Source: Dimorphilus gyrociliatus
Lineage: Eukaryota > Annelida > Polychaeta > Dinophilidae
NCBI GenBank assembly: GCA_904063045.1
Contig: CAJFCJ010000001.1
Span: 1,867,501-1,931,500, forward strand
Reading direction: 5' to 3'
DNA length: 64,000 bases
In this document: in pieces, positions 11,714 to 23,025 of the stretch
Position numbering within the stretch: the stretch's first letter is position 1
How the letters are laid out: each line of letters starts with the position of its first letter
Made by a program: the position numbers and the translations under genes
Notes under the pieces: generated by a model
Databases searched by the model: none
What the model was told of the DNA's origin: nothing
Seen by the model: the letters and a program-made list of their open reading frames with translations, nothing else

Positions 11714-14700
11714 ATGTATAATAATAATAATAAAAAGGATAATTTGATGAGAAAGTTATCGTCTAGTAATAATCGTAAAGGTGATCTTCCTGGTCAGGTT
11801 TATCATAATGAATATTTTGCTCCACTACTAGAGGAACTTGGTCACGAACCTATTTCTCAAAAACATGGTCAAATTAGAATCTATACGAATCTATTAATCC
11901 CGCTAGTTTTGACCTCTATTTTCGTAGGGCTTTTAATCATCGCCTTAGGGAAACTCATTAGAAATCGTTTAAAAAATGATAAAGTGAATTTTTTCTAATA
12001 CTCGACTTATTTACCGATAATAAATGAAGTCATCCTCCGTTTCAGTCTAAAATAAATGTTCTCTATAAGAAATCTGGAAGAACCTATCCGTATATTTTAA
12101 GCTTATATACTGGTTTTATACCAGGAGCTGGAACAAAGATGACTGTGGAAGTTAAATTTAATAGCTTATGGAATGTAACTGATCCAGGTTTTATTTTAAA
12201 CTGCAATCTAAGCGATAAAGAAGTCTTAAAAACTGGTAATGATGATCATTTTTTGATTTTTACCCAAGGTATTCCTTTCCTTTGTTTAATTGAGCTGTGT
12301 AATAAAGAGATTGTACAAAAACTGTAGAAACATTAGGAGCTTTAAAAAGTGTCACTGTAAATTGTAAGTCTTGTGAGAAAGATAGTTGGTATCTATGCTA
12401 CATTCGTATTCACGATATTCTATGCAACCGAATCTTCTATTTTCCATTCCACGGATGGATTATCCCGGAAAATGGAATTAAGACAGTAAACATACCGGTA
12501 TGCTTCGATGAAACTTCTCTGCATATTCGTCGTTTTATCAGATGCTTTTTAGAATATCATATATGGTTGAGATTATTTTTTGGAAAAGAGTCTTATTTAT
12601 CAGCTTTCGGGTGCATAGCCAATACTCTCTTATGCCTTGGTCACACAGTCGCTGCTTTGACAACTTCCGCTTTAGTATATAACTATAGGTTATAATCATA
12701 GAGCTTAGTTCTATGTAATTAAATTATGAGTTTTATTTACAAACGCCCTTAATTAGGTGTAGCAGTCCCGCTTTCTGGTGGTCTTCCGGTAGTAGGGTAA
12801 TTGAGATTTGTTTTTGGTCTTTTATCCCTTGGATTATATTGGTATTTTTCGAAGTCGTTCTGAGAAATGTAAGGTCTAAAAAGGCCTTGTTATCAGAATA
12901 CACTCCAGCTATTGACCTCGCTCACCTCGTTCCCAGCGTTGGGGTTGAAAAGCGAATTTTAGACGGCTCTAAGCAAAAAGTTAATTTTTCGTTTATTTTT
13001 CTTGTTATATTTTATTATTAACAATAGATTCAAATTAGAAATTCGACAAGAAAAACTACGATGAAAATTCTTTATCCAAGAGTCAATCAAAGATCTCTCT
13101 GTGAGTGACTCTTCCCTTTATCCATTTGCGCATTAGCATTTTATAAGACTATATAGTATTTTAAATGGAAAAGCCTGTTTCAGGAAACTCAGCCAAGACT
13201 CACTTGACTACTCGATAGAAAGATTTCAAGGTGATATTATAAATGAAGAACTAGGGGAAAACAAAATTTCGTTACAGAGAAGCGTTGCTTCACAATTTTC
13301 TGAGAACGTACTCTTCAAGGAAGTGATTGATATTAACATTGGCAATGTAGCAGCTGAACAAGTTCCCAATTTCAACCCATATTTACCCATTTCCTCTCCG
13401 AAATTGAATAAAAAGCTTCTTCTTTCTTTTCCTCGTGCAAGCGGAGACGCCGATTCATTAGATGAAAAGAACGCTTTTTCCTTAAGTCACGATCGCCTTG
13501 CTAATAAGATATCGGTGAATTGTCCTGCTAATGAGCTTCCCTTTCGCCTTTCTAACACTATCTATCAGGACAAAACACAGGTTTATTTTAAGATCTTAAA
13601 GCTTTTAGAGTTAAAATACAGACAAAAAGACTAGAATGTGACAAAATCTATATAATCTTACATATATTATATTGATATATTTTCAGATAAATGAATTAAA
13701 TCAAAAGCCTATCGAATTTATCAACGACTTATCAACGAAAATCGTAGAGGATGCCATGAAGGATGACATGGATAGAGATTCATTAGAAGATTTCGAATAC
13801 ATAACGAAACATCCAATAAGCTCATATCTAAGTAATCGGGAATTGAATTTAATGGTTAAATTATCAATTGAAAAAGCATTAGCTTGTAAATCTAATTTAA
13901 AGGGTGAATTCTTAAGGAAGTGTCTGGTAAATAGTAGAATAAATAAGTAAGTTGATATAAATTATTAATGAAATAATACTCTAGAACGGAATGGAAATAA
14001 AGGATAATCATTTCTTATCCGGGCGCTGTACTGATGGATTTTCGGAGAATGTAAAGTTGAATAGTAAATCGAATTTCCATACTGAACAATTCCCAGATAG
14101 AATCGCTATAGATTCGAATCTTGAAGACAATCAGACCACAATTGATGATCAGTACGACCAAAGATTATCAATGACCAACAAGAAGCTAAAGAAAAATGTG
14201 GGCTCAATACAAACACCGTTTAACAAAAAGGTGAGTCCGTTCAAATGGAGTCCTTCGTCGATAATTAAAACGTCTACTCCGTACGAAAATAAAAAGAAAA
14301 GAAAGGTTTTTTTTTAGCATTTAGGTCTTTTAATTAATTAAGAAACGTTTCCTTTTTTTCTTTGATCTTTGAATAAAAAAAAACTAACATTTCTTTCGTT
14401 TTCACTTTTATTTTTGGGAAAATTCTCAAACTATAATCTACGTTAAAAAAATCCATATAATATGACACGGGATAAACAGCTGTCAATTAGAGAGAAAAGT
14501 AGAGGATCACTCAACAAATTCTGTAGTAAAGTACTTGAAAGAACTTTAAAGAAGAACGTCTTGCTAAGAACCAAAATTTCTTTAAATAATCTTAAAGAAA
14601 AATTCGAGGAGAAGTTAAAAAATAGTCATTTTAAGAATATTGATCAAAATATTAATAACAATAATAATATTATCGATAATAATAAGGATAATCATGATAT

Positions 14701-15949
14701 AATTGAAAGGTAAAAGTGATTATTATAAGTATAATGATAAATTAATAAAGTATCTTTTTTCTTTCCCTTGAATTAATTATCATCTATTTATTCAAGGCTG
14801 TCGAAATTGCGGGGAAATGTTATAGAGAATTTACTTATTTTATTAAAGGTAAACAAACAAACAAACAAACAAAAATAGTACTCTCTAGAATTATTCGATT
14901 ATTAATTAATATAAGTAATTAACAGAGACAAAATACTCGATTAGCTTATGGGATTATGTCAAGAATTGAGAAAGGAGATCAAAAGTTGGTTAATCATCTA
15001 ATGTTATTCGTACTTAGAGAAGCCGTTGAAGGATTTCAGGGAACTATAGAAGAGAGTTTAAATCAGTACATATAAAATTAATCCGTGCTAAAATTAATAA
15101 AATTTTTTCCTATCATTTTTTATGCTCTTCTTAGGAAATGGAATTCTAATAACATAGATACAAATGAGGATAATCTATTAAAGTCTCTTATTGAAGAATC
15201 TAATAAACAAATTTATTTATCGATAGTGAAATCAATACCAGCAGTTGTCAAATTTCTAAACAAATCGAATTTGAGAGACGCTTTAAGGACTGATGATAGA
15301 TTTAACCAAGAATATTTGAATACGAATAGAAACGCTTCGACCAAATATATTGATCCTACCCGATCGGAACTATCGACAAGGACTCTTCTAACCGGTGACG
15401 AGAGGGAATACTTATTCGATAAATTTGAGAAAAGAGCGTCAAAAAGCAATAAAATAGTAAACGAACTAAGAAGAATTGTTGGTATGAAACCAAAAAAGAC
15501 GGATGACGAAGAAATTATGAATATTTATGAGAAATATTTCTGCAATCAATGTCCTGATAGAGAGAGATTAGAAGAAGAATTATATAGGTTATAGATCAAC
15601 TTAATAAGAAGAGAGATAAATTCCCATTCTGAAAATAATTTATTAAATCTTAAGTTGATTTATAATTTATGAAAATAGGTTAGAAATGTCGTTAACGGGT
15701 GAATTTAGAAAGATGCTACCTTGGCCTATAGCTTTATATGTCAACTGCTGCATGATGGTTTTATTAGTATTTGCAACAATCTTGACAGTCCTTAGCACGA
15801 GTTCCACGTCGGATAGAGCAGCTTTAGCATTCGTTTCGACTGCCTGCGTCGTCATTTCAGCCTATGTATTCGTTTTTGAAGTTATGAAAGTCTTTATTAT
15901 ATGTGGTGCCAAGAAAAATTATCATGAAACTCCCTCAGGACCTTTCTAA
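11714..15949 (+). CDS. Polycystin-1-family protein: PLAT domain and five membrane segments, no channel half
   Basis: Thirteen exons join with perfect phase: 11714-11983, 12046-12268, 12328-12688, 12757-12979, 13028-13104, 13157-13580, 13687-13926, 13985-14230, 14480-14709, 14797-14848, 14926-15065, 15135-15587 and 15679-15949; about 1,069 residues. Order of parts: TM1 (IYTNLLIPLVLTSIFVGLLI); a PLAT domain (YILSLYTGFIPGAGTKMTV, then GNDDHFLIF and LGALKSVTV); TM2 (GCIANTLLCLGHTVAALTTS); TM3 (EICFWSFIPWIILVFFEVV); a very long charged cytoplasmic loop of about 600 residues; and TM4-TM5 (from PWPIALYVNCCMMVLLVF). This is the polycystin-1 order up to its fifth segment. The frame then stops, so the extracellular polycystin (TOP) domain and the pore-bearing last six segments are missing, as are any REJ or GPS region. 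Exon 5 needs a GTGACT donor; a stronger GTGAGT four bases upstream breaks phase. Not seen: any downstream channel exons. Confidence 0.82.
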
Positions 15950-16965
15950 GCTAATTAACTGCCTTATTCACTCATAAATCCCAGACTTGTTTTCCTCTTT
16001 ATGGATTTATGACTTGCGTTTCCCATAAATATATTATAAACACTTAACATCTATTGTTTAAAATAATATTTTATTTCAAATTCTACTGAAAGACGCTTTT
16101 ATAGATGGCGTGGTTAGAAATTACAATTTTTTTTTATCATAATGAACTCCAAACTGCAAAATTCTGCAACGGAATTATAAAACTTTATATGGATAAATAA
16201 TATACGCCCCCAATCCTCTCCCTTCAAAGTCTATAACGTCTAATTTTTTCGCTTTATTTCATGGTCGACTAGTAACATTTATAAGCGCAAATAACTTAGG
16301 TTGTATAAGCGTAATTATCCGTTGATATAGGCTTAAAAAGTAGGGAAATGAGAAGGAAAGGAAGGAAAGAACGGATAGGAGGGCATTATACGGTCGATGA
16401 ACGCTTTATCTATATTGTTTAGTAACGGTAGACCGATCGGGACGATGACCATTTCAAAGTAGATTGATTACTAGCGATCCCTGCTAAGAGAATTGTGAAC
16501 AAGTGATCAAAAACAATTAAGATAAGAGGCTATAATTATTGGCCTATTAATTACTTAGTAGTACGACCATTGGGCGGGGTTTGGGAAAAACTAGCAAGAT
16601 GTATAAAGTATATGCGCGAGTCGACAGCGGTAGAGGGAGAGAGTGGCGATAGAGGGAAGAGGGAAGAGCGCATTCGTCTACAAAGCAGTGTCCCAATTAC
16701 ATTAGATACGTGCGGCGTCATAGCAGAGGCAAAAGCGACGAAAGTGACGCTTACCGACGTCGCTGATTAAACATTCGACGGTCTGGTTTGAAGTTTCGGC
16801 GGAAATGACGCTTTCGTCTTCATTCCTTCAACGGTCGCTATGGCGACAAAGAAAGCAATAAGCGCACGAAAAGCGAGAGAAGGGAGAAAAGCGTGTGCGA
16901 GAGAGTTTAGTTGGATATTGATTTTGAAAATGTACAGTCCGAAAGCGAAGCGTCTCTGACAAACT
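15950..16965. other. Non-coding spacer, CpG-rich toward its right end
   Basis: No exon of the polycystin channel half is found here on the + strand. The left part is AT-rich. From about 16600 CpG dinucleotides become frequent (many GCG/CGA), which fits a promoter and 5' UTR for the exon starting at 16966. Purine-rich patches occur near 16340-16380 and 16630-16680. Confidence 0.4.
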
Positions 16966-17059
16966 ATGGACCGTCGCCGCTGGCAGGAACATTTGATTGT
17001 TTGCTCCAAACTAATTGTAGAACGAGCTAAGAGATATACCGAAGGAAGCAATTCGGACG
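16966..17059 (+). CDS. Orphan first coding exon, possibly a remote DLG5 5' exon
   Basis: ATG 16966 begins 31 codons (MDRRRWQEHLIVCSKLIVER and onward, ending in NSD plus one base) followed by a consensus donor G|GTAAGT at 17060. It lies in CpG-rich, less AT-biased DNA, as expected for coding sequence behind a promoter. The exon ends in phase 1. The acceptor at 23016-23017, just before the DLG5-like start, also takes phase 1 and would add three residues before its ATG. That makes a long first intron enclosing the cyclophilin gene possible. No other acceptor on this strand between 17.1 and 20.9 kb leads to recognisable coding sequence. Ownership is unproven. Confidence 0.45.
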
Positions 17060-19384
17060 GTAAGTTCTTTTTTCCTTTCGCTTGTTCGTTTGAGTTCTAT
17101 ACTGGCTAGAGAATAAGTCAAAATTACGCCTATTTTCTCTCCTTTCTGACGAATTTTGTTCCTATTACGCGGAGTTGCGTGAGAACTATGTAAAAATCAA
17201 ACGAATAAATCATCAATGCGTAAAAGATTAAGCTGTACAGCTCTCGACAAAATGCTCCAATTAATACTTTTCGATCCGAAACGGATGAAAAAGGTAGTAA
17301 AAAACACGTAAAAAGTTTAGAAAAACAAAATATTACTGTATTTTCACAATTTTTCTATCCTAATATAAATACAGAGATAGACGAGAGTAACGTCAAAAAA
17401 GAATAGGCGTCGAAAAAACTTGAAAATAGGGTGCAATAAAGAAAAAAATAAAACAGAATCTCACCTATTATTATCATTATTATTCAAATTGTTTGGGCCT
17501 TGCGATGTTGACGGATGTTAATTTACATATACGTACGTGTCTAATTAGGTCGCGAATATCGAATATCGTCACAATTATATCTGTATCACTATTGCAAATA
17601 GATCTTTTCGTGTATAAACTTATTCATGTAATATTCGTAGATCTTCTTTAAAGAACTGTAATAACAGCAAAACTGGAATGGATTGACCCTTTTTCAAAAT
17701 ATTTTCCCCTTATCCCTTTTTTTTTATTTATGTTCATTGCCCTCCACCCTTTTTTTTGTTGCCCCTCTTTCTTTCCTCCTCTCTATTCTTCTCAATTTTC
17801 CTATTTCATTTCTCATTCCAATACGGTTTTAAAAATGCCCTTTCTTCTTTCTTTCCCATTTATCTTTGCAAATTAAAAATATATGTGGAAATAAAAGGGA
17901 AAAAGTCGTCTATCTATTGATTTTGAAAACGATCGTTACATATATAACGAGCTTTGACGCAGTAGAATTTCCGATAGCTAATTGTTGAAATATTAGGCGT
18001 CGAAACCAGCCGATAAATCATCGTTAAGAGACGAGCGTGAAAAAATTCTCATGAGAAAATAAAAAAAAAATAAGAAGATGAAAGAAGATATGAAAAGAGG
18101 ACAGGAACACAGATAGAATGACATAGAAGGAAGAAGAAAAGAAAGAAAGTGGGATATATAGAGTTAGAAAGAGACGAAGAGACAGGGAAAATGGAAGAGA
18201 AAACTAGAAAGTTAGAGATAGACTGAGGGAAGAATGAGAAAGGAGAGATTTAAAAGGAGCAATATAAAAGTTTAGAAGATAGCTATAAGGTTGTATATTT
18301 AATTATCGAAGAGCCTGTGAACTGCAATCAAAATAATTTGCATAATTACGTTTGTCAATAGACCTAGTATCGCTGGTTGCTTAGCGACAAAATGTTTGAA
18401 GCCATTTCGTTAGAATGTCTTCCCTTACGGTTTAATATATATAAGAAAAAGAAACGTTTTAGCCTTAAGCTCTTTCTTACTCTTGTTACCGTCTGTATTT
18501 ATTTAGAAAACACTCATGGCCGTAATTTACGAACAACTCTTCTCTAATCATTCCATTCCATCCGTTCGAAAATCGAAAAAGCGCGTACTCACTTAGTTAC
18601 TTTGTCTAATTAAACAGGTATATAATACTTACTAATTACTTTGTAAATCAGTCAACCTGTTTCATTAATATCTTGACAGTTATTGTAAATCGTCATTGAG
18701 TAAAGTAAAGATAATATAAATAACAGTTAATCTTATAATTCCAAAGGTGTAATGAAATAATAGATGGAAAGAGAAAAAAATGACAAAAAAGGCGCGTAGA
18801 ATATAGAGAAAGAGAGGGAGAAAGTGTGAAAAAAGTGACTAAGATTGTTTTTACAATAGAGAAGCCGGTCGCCTACTGCAAAAAAGGGCAAAGAGTTAAT
18901 TAAAACTCTAAATTTAATGAGAAATTCTATTTTCGAAATGAGGAATGATGGTTGACTATTAAATTGATGCAAAATAGTTTGTTGTTATTCAGTCAGTCCA
19001 TCTCTCCCTTCCCTCACACACACTCTCTCTATCTCTCTATCTTTCATTCTTTCGCTTATATTTTCCCTTATTTTCTGCTTACTTCAATTATCGGACGTTT
19101 TTTTCCAACAATAGCGAATACATTTTTATAGATATATTGTATATATTATTATCTATATACTTAGATCTGTTTTCTCTCTATCTTTATGCACAATATATAC
19201 ATAAACAGTATATGCATATATGATATAAACTTCAAAGTATATCTTTATATATAAAGGGCGTAATTATAAAAATATAACTCACTAATACGTATAAGAATAT
19301 TATATTTATATAGTATAGAAGGTTTAATTTAACGCTCTTATTGCCTTTAAGGATAAGGAAAGGTCGTGAGATCGAAAGAGAATT

Positions 19385-19385
19385 G

Positions 19386-19421
<36 letters not shown>

Positions 19422-19430
19422 GTGAGATAG
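19385..19430. repeat. GA dinucleotide microsatellite
   Basis: An almost perfect (AG)n tract of about 14 units, flanked by degenerate GA-rich sequence to about 19500. Confidence 0.95.
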
Positions 19431-19842
19431 GCGAGAGGGGGAAGGGGAGGGAATGTGTTTTAGAGATAGTAGAAGATGGAGGAAAAGAAGAGTAGCGGTA
19501 AAGGTATAAAAAAATACCACTTTATTGAATATTATTCACATATTGTCTCAATAATGTACATAGTGTGTTACAACCTTACAGTATTGCGGTATATGATTTG
19601 CGCATTACAATCAGATAGGCTTTCGCAACCGCGCATTACATAGGCTGCAAAAATCGGATTTTACGAATAGTACGGACTTTATTGGCTTTAGCGCTTTTTG
19701 TATACAGCGAAAGAATTTGTTTTAGCAAAAATCTCGACTCCCCCTTTTTCTTACCTCAAGTGCTGTGTAAATATTCAAAATACACGCATTTCTATAAATG
19801 ATAGTGTATTATAACGATTTGTACATTTTAATCTGTTCAAAT

Positions 19843-19970
19843 ATAACATTGCAGTATATATTGCATATGTAAAAAGTAGTAGTGTATTATTACTACACTG
19901 TATAATATGTACACAACTGTATGTTTACATACAAGCTAATGGGATGTATATAATACTGCAATGTATAAGT
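19843..19970. repeat. Imperfect inverted-repeat cluster
   Basis: The left arm ACATTGCAGTATATA (from 19846) is mirrored by ATACTGCAATGTAT near 19953-19966. Between them lies the perfect hairpin GTATGTTTACATAC near 19920 and a looser GTAGT/ACTAC pair. Total span is about 125 bp. It could be a small non-autonomous element remnant or a hairpin RNA; nothing in the sequence decides this. Confidence 0.5.
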
Positions 19971-20908
19971 TTTTTTTGCAAACGGTCTATAAGGCTGATT
20001 GATTTCCAATCGAATGGCGTCTCTAGTTTTTTGACCCTTAGTATTTTGGTTTGGCTGAAGAGGCTTCTATCGCCTATGAGATTTTCTTAAGAAAAGTAGA
20101 CGTAAATCTTCTTAGCCGAATATCTTTACGTAAACTTTTCATCGATTCGTCCCTGCAGCGTTTGTGGTGCCAACTGCAAATTGTATTTGGCACATAATCG
20201 AGCTTGTAATGACGACAATTCGTGACCGAAATGCATGTTCTTTTAAGCCTTCCGTATACACAGAATAGTCTGTCTAACAAAAAAAAATTACATACGCCAA
20301 TAACTCCCTCCTAGCGTGCGTGATGTGACGCCCAGGCGTCTAACTCTTTTAAATGCATTCCAATACCCTTCTTCCCTTAGACGTTTCCTGTTGCTTGGCA
20401 TCTTTAGTTTGTTGACGGCACATACTATTTACATATTTATATTTATATAAATATAAATATCTATATACTGCATAGTTTAAATAGAGATTTATTAATATAT
20501 ACATATACATAAGTATATATAATACATACGTATAAGTATACATCTATATAAATATTTTTATATATCCTGAAAGAATTTATATTTATACCGAGAAAACTAT
20601 CTGCGATCTGACAAAGTTTTGACAAACAACTACTCTCAAGTCACTGTTTTCTGACAGCTAATCACAAACATTCGACGCCTCGATCTCTCTACGTGGTAAT
20701 ATGTAAATGAGCGACAACAGTTGTCCCTTGACGTGGCGTATACACGAAATCTATATAATAAATAAATAATAAAAAAACAGAATAAGGCTACAGTAAATCT
20801 TTATAAGTTTCATATAGTACTTTAAGTATGTTCGATAGAAATGCAGATGACGGCCACACATGTTGAACTGGCCACGCGTCCAAAATTTGGTGTCGTGGCA
20901 TGGCTTTA

Positions 20909-20917
20909 GTATAAAAG
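20909..20917 (+). promoter_or_regulatory. TATA box upstream of the cyclophilin gene
   Basis: TATAAAAG (from 20910) lies about 89 bp before ATG 20999, a plausible core promoter position with a short 5' UTR. Confidence 0.55.
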
Positions 20918-20998
20918 CTTAACTTTCTGCTAGATATACCGTAAACTTGCTAAGCAAACAGTTGACAAACTAGCTCAAAAAAATATAAATTGGAAAAC

Positions 20999-21710
20999 AT
21001 GTTGCCTTTTATCTTCGCCTTAGTTGTCTTATTCAACCCTATTATGGGTGGAAAGTATACAATCACTGATGAAGCTTGGTTTGACGTTGAAGTTAAAGAT
21101 ATGGATGGTCCAGGACAAGATTTTAGAGGACGTTTTGTTGTCGGTCTATTCGGTGAAACAGCTCCAATGACAGTTATGAATTATGTTGCCATTACCAGAG
21201 GTTATAAGAGAGGAAGAGAAGTTCTACACTACAAAAACACACCCATCCATAGAATCGTACCAGATTTCGTTATTCAAATGGGAGATATTACAGTTGGAGA
21301 TGGCACCGGCGGTAAATCTATCTTTGGTGAAAGATTCAATGACGAAGAATTCGCTCTCTCTCATCGTTCTCCTGGTTGGGTTGCTATGGCAAATCACGGC
21401 AAAGACACTAACGGCTCACAATTTTACATTCTCCTCACCAAGGCCAGATGGCTCGACAAAAAACACGTTGTCTTCGGAAAAGTCATCAGAGGAATGGTAC
21501 GTATAAATCTCAATTACAAACAATTTATCAATCTAATACCTTATCCAATCACTCTTTTAGGATGTCGTCAAAACTTTGGGAGAAGTTAGAGCCGATCCAA
21601 ATACCGCTGTTCCAAGAAAGAGAGTTAAAATCATCGATTGTGGATTGAACGATTTGCCGAAAAAGTACGATCTTTCTGAAGATGATTTGGATTCAGAGAA
21701 AGATTTGTAG
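20999..21710 (+). CDS. Secreted/ER cyclophilin (peptidyl-prolyl isomerase)
   Basis: Two exons, 20999-21496 and 21561-21710 (64-bp intron, phase 0), 215 residues. I start at ATG 20999, which begins a hydrophobic signal peptide ([12 protein letters not shown]). The cyclophilin core is complete: [13 protein letters not shown] carries the catalytic Arg, the Phe and the Gln of the active site, followed by [29 protein letters not shown] and [14 protein letters not shown] with the Trp that binds cyclosporin in human CypA. It therefore looks active. Compared with CypB there is a short insertion before the active site ([14 protein letters not shown]) and an acidic tail ([13 protein letters not shown]), with no HDEL/KDEL signal. 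It resembles CypB-type enzymes of the secretory pathway. It would sit inside the DLG5 gene, same strand, if exon 16966-17059 belongs to DLG5. Confidence 0.95.
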
Positions 21711-22763
21711 GCCTATAATCACATACCTATAAATTTTATGTTTGTACTTGTTAAAATCGACACGGAGATTAGTGGTTGATTCTATAAATGATTCCTTGTA
21801 AACTTAGGTAAATGTCAGCCTATCTTTCCCATATAAAAGCTAATATATTATGGATTATAATGAATTCTATTTTGAACTTAGTAAAACAAGTGAATAGATT
21901 TATAATTCAATTTGTATTCTATCATCTTGAGTATGGGTAACTTTAGAGCCGTAAAGGGATAAAAGGTTCAACTACATAAAAATTTTTCTCCCTTCATAAA
22001 AAAAAAATAGTAATAATAAAAAAACAAATATAGGACAAACAAATTGCAAACTCTTTTTCTGTACTTATTGTAACACGTACTCGTATGCTAATAAATCCGA
22101 TCGTATTTTATCCGGTAAAATAGAAATAATTAACCGGATGGAAATCATAGGCTTAAAAAAACGCCGTCTATCGAAAAATGAAAAATAAAAATTCCTCTAC
22201 TGCAAAATACTGCAAAGCAGAAAATATTCGAAAAAAGAAATAGAGAGAAATGAGAAGCGTTAAAAACTTCTCACTTTTATTATTGCAAGAAAATTTACAA
22301 TTGTAATATTTTTATATTTTTATTTACTCCTGTCTTATTCCTACTTATCGTTCTCTTCACTCCTCTCCTTGTTCCCCTTCTCTCTTCATCCTCTACCGCC
22401 TCCTTATTTTCTTTCTCATTATAAAATACATCCAGACAAAATTGTTTATTTACTGTAGAGGTAGATGTACTTAAAACAGAAGTTTGGTAGACAATCTTCT
22501 CCTAACTATCTTCCATTCCCTGAGTTTTACTCTATATTGCTCTGATCTACTGTATTCCACTTGCTATTCATCTGATGCTTTTTCATTAAATGATGAAAGG
22601 GATAATTATACAACTTTTGAAATTGTCAGCTTCGTTGTATTAGAAGTGTCATTATGATTAAATATTAATAATTTTTTGCCATGAATACCGCGAATGCTGC
22701 GTGAAATGCATAAAAAAGAGCGTTCCGAGCCCACCGTCACGTGTTTTATCAAACTAGACGCCC
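21711..22763. other. Non-coding spacer with a pyrimidine-rich block
   Basis: AT-rich 3' flank of the cyclophilin gene. A pyrimidine-rich block spans about 22320-22430. An E-box CACGTG lies at 22738-22743 near the DLG5 promoter candidate. No gene seen. Confidence 0.5.
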
Positions 22764-22772
22764 TTTTATATA
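22764..22772 (+). promoter_or_regulatory. TATA-like element upstream of the DLG5-like gene
   Basis: TTTTATATA lies about 255 bp upstream of ATG 23026, with a CACGTG E-box 21 bp further upstream and CpG-containing sequence around it. It could be a local promoter, which would compete with the idea of a remote first exon at 16966. Confidence 0.35.
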
Positions 22773-23025
22773 CCCGATTCGTGCGGAACGTTGCTCGAGG
22801 ACATGAGTTGATAGTGGTCGACGTTCCTATTTTTCGCTTTTGAAAGGAGAGGTGTAAAAGGAAGAAGGTTGCCTTTGGAACTTTCCTTAGGAATAATTTC
22901 CGTTAGGAGGGTGAGATTTTCCCTCTCGTCGCCTCACGCCCTTTTCTTTTATTTTCGACATTTCGAGTCGAATATGTCGTCTTGTACCGCCGTAATTACA
23001 AAGTTCTACGATTGCAGAAGGGAAA

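Larger units (their letters stand above)
17060..20900. other. Gene-poor region with simple and purine/pyrimidine-biased sequence
   Basis: No supported gene. It contains a pyrimidine-rich block (about 17690-17830), a purine-rich block (about 18050-18260), another pyrimidine block (about 19000-19075), a GA microsatellite (19385-19430), an inverted-repeat cluster (19843-19970), and AT-rich sequence at 20430-20580. Short ORFs at 18733-18972, 20074-20280 and 20349-20543 on the minus strand look like chance frames. Confidence 0.5.

Noticed and set aside
16570-16770. 66-residue plus-strand ORF
   Set aside because: It starts with a non-ATG codon and lies in CpG-rich 5' flanking sequence; more likely promoter or 5' UTR of the 16966 exon.
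18733-20543. Minus-strand ORFs at 18733-18972, 20074-20280 and 20349-20543
   Set aside because: Composition follows the AT-rich or simple-repeat DNA; no exon partner or domain.
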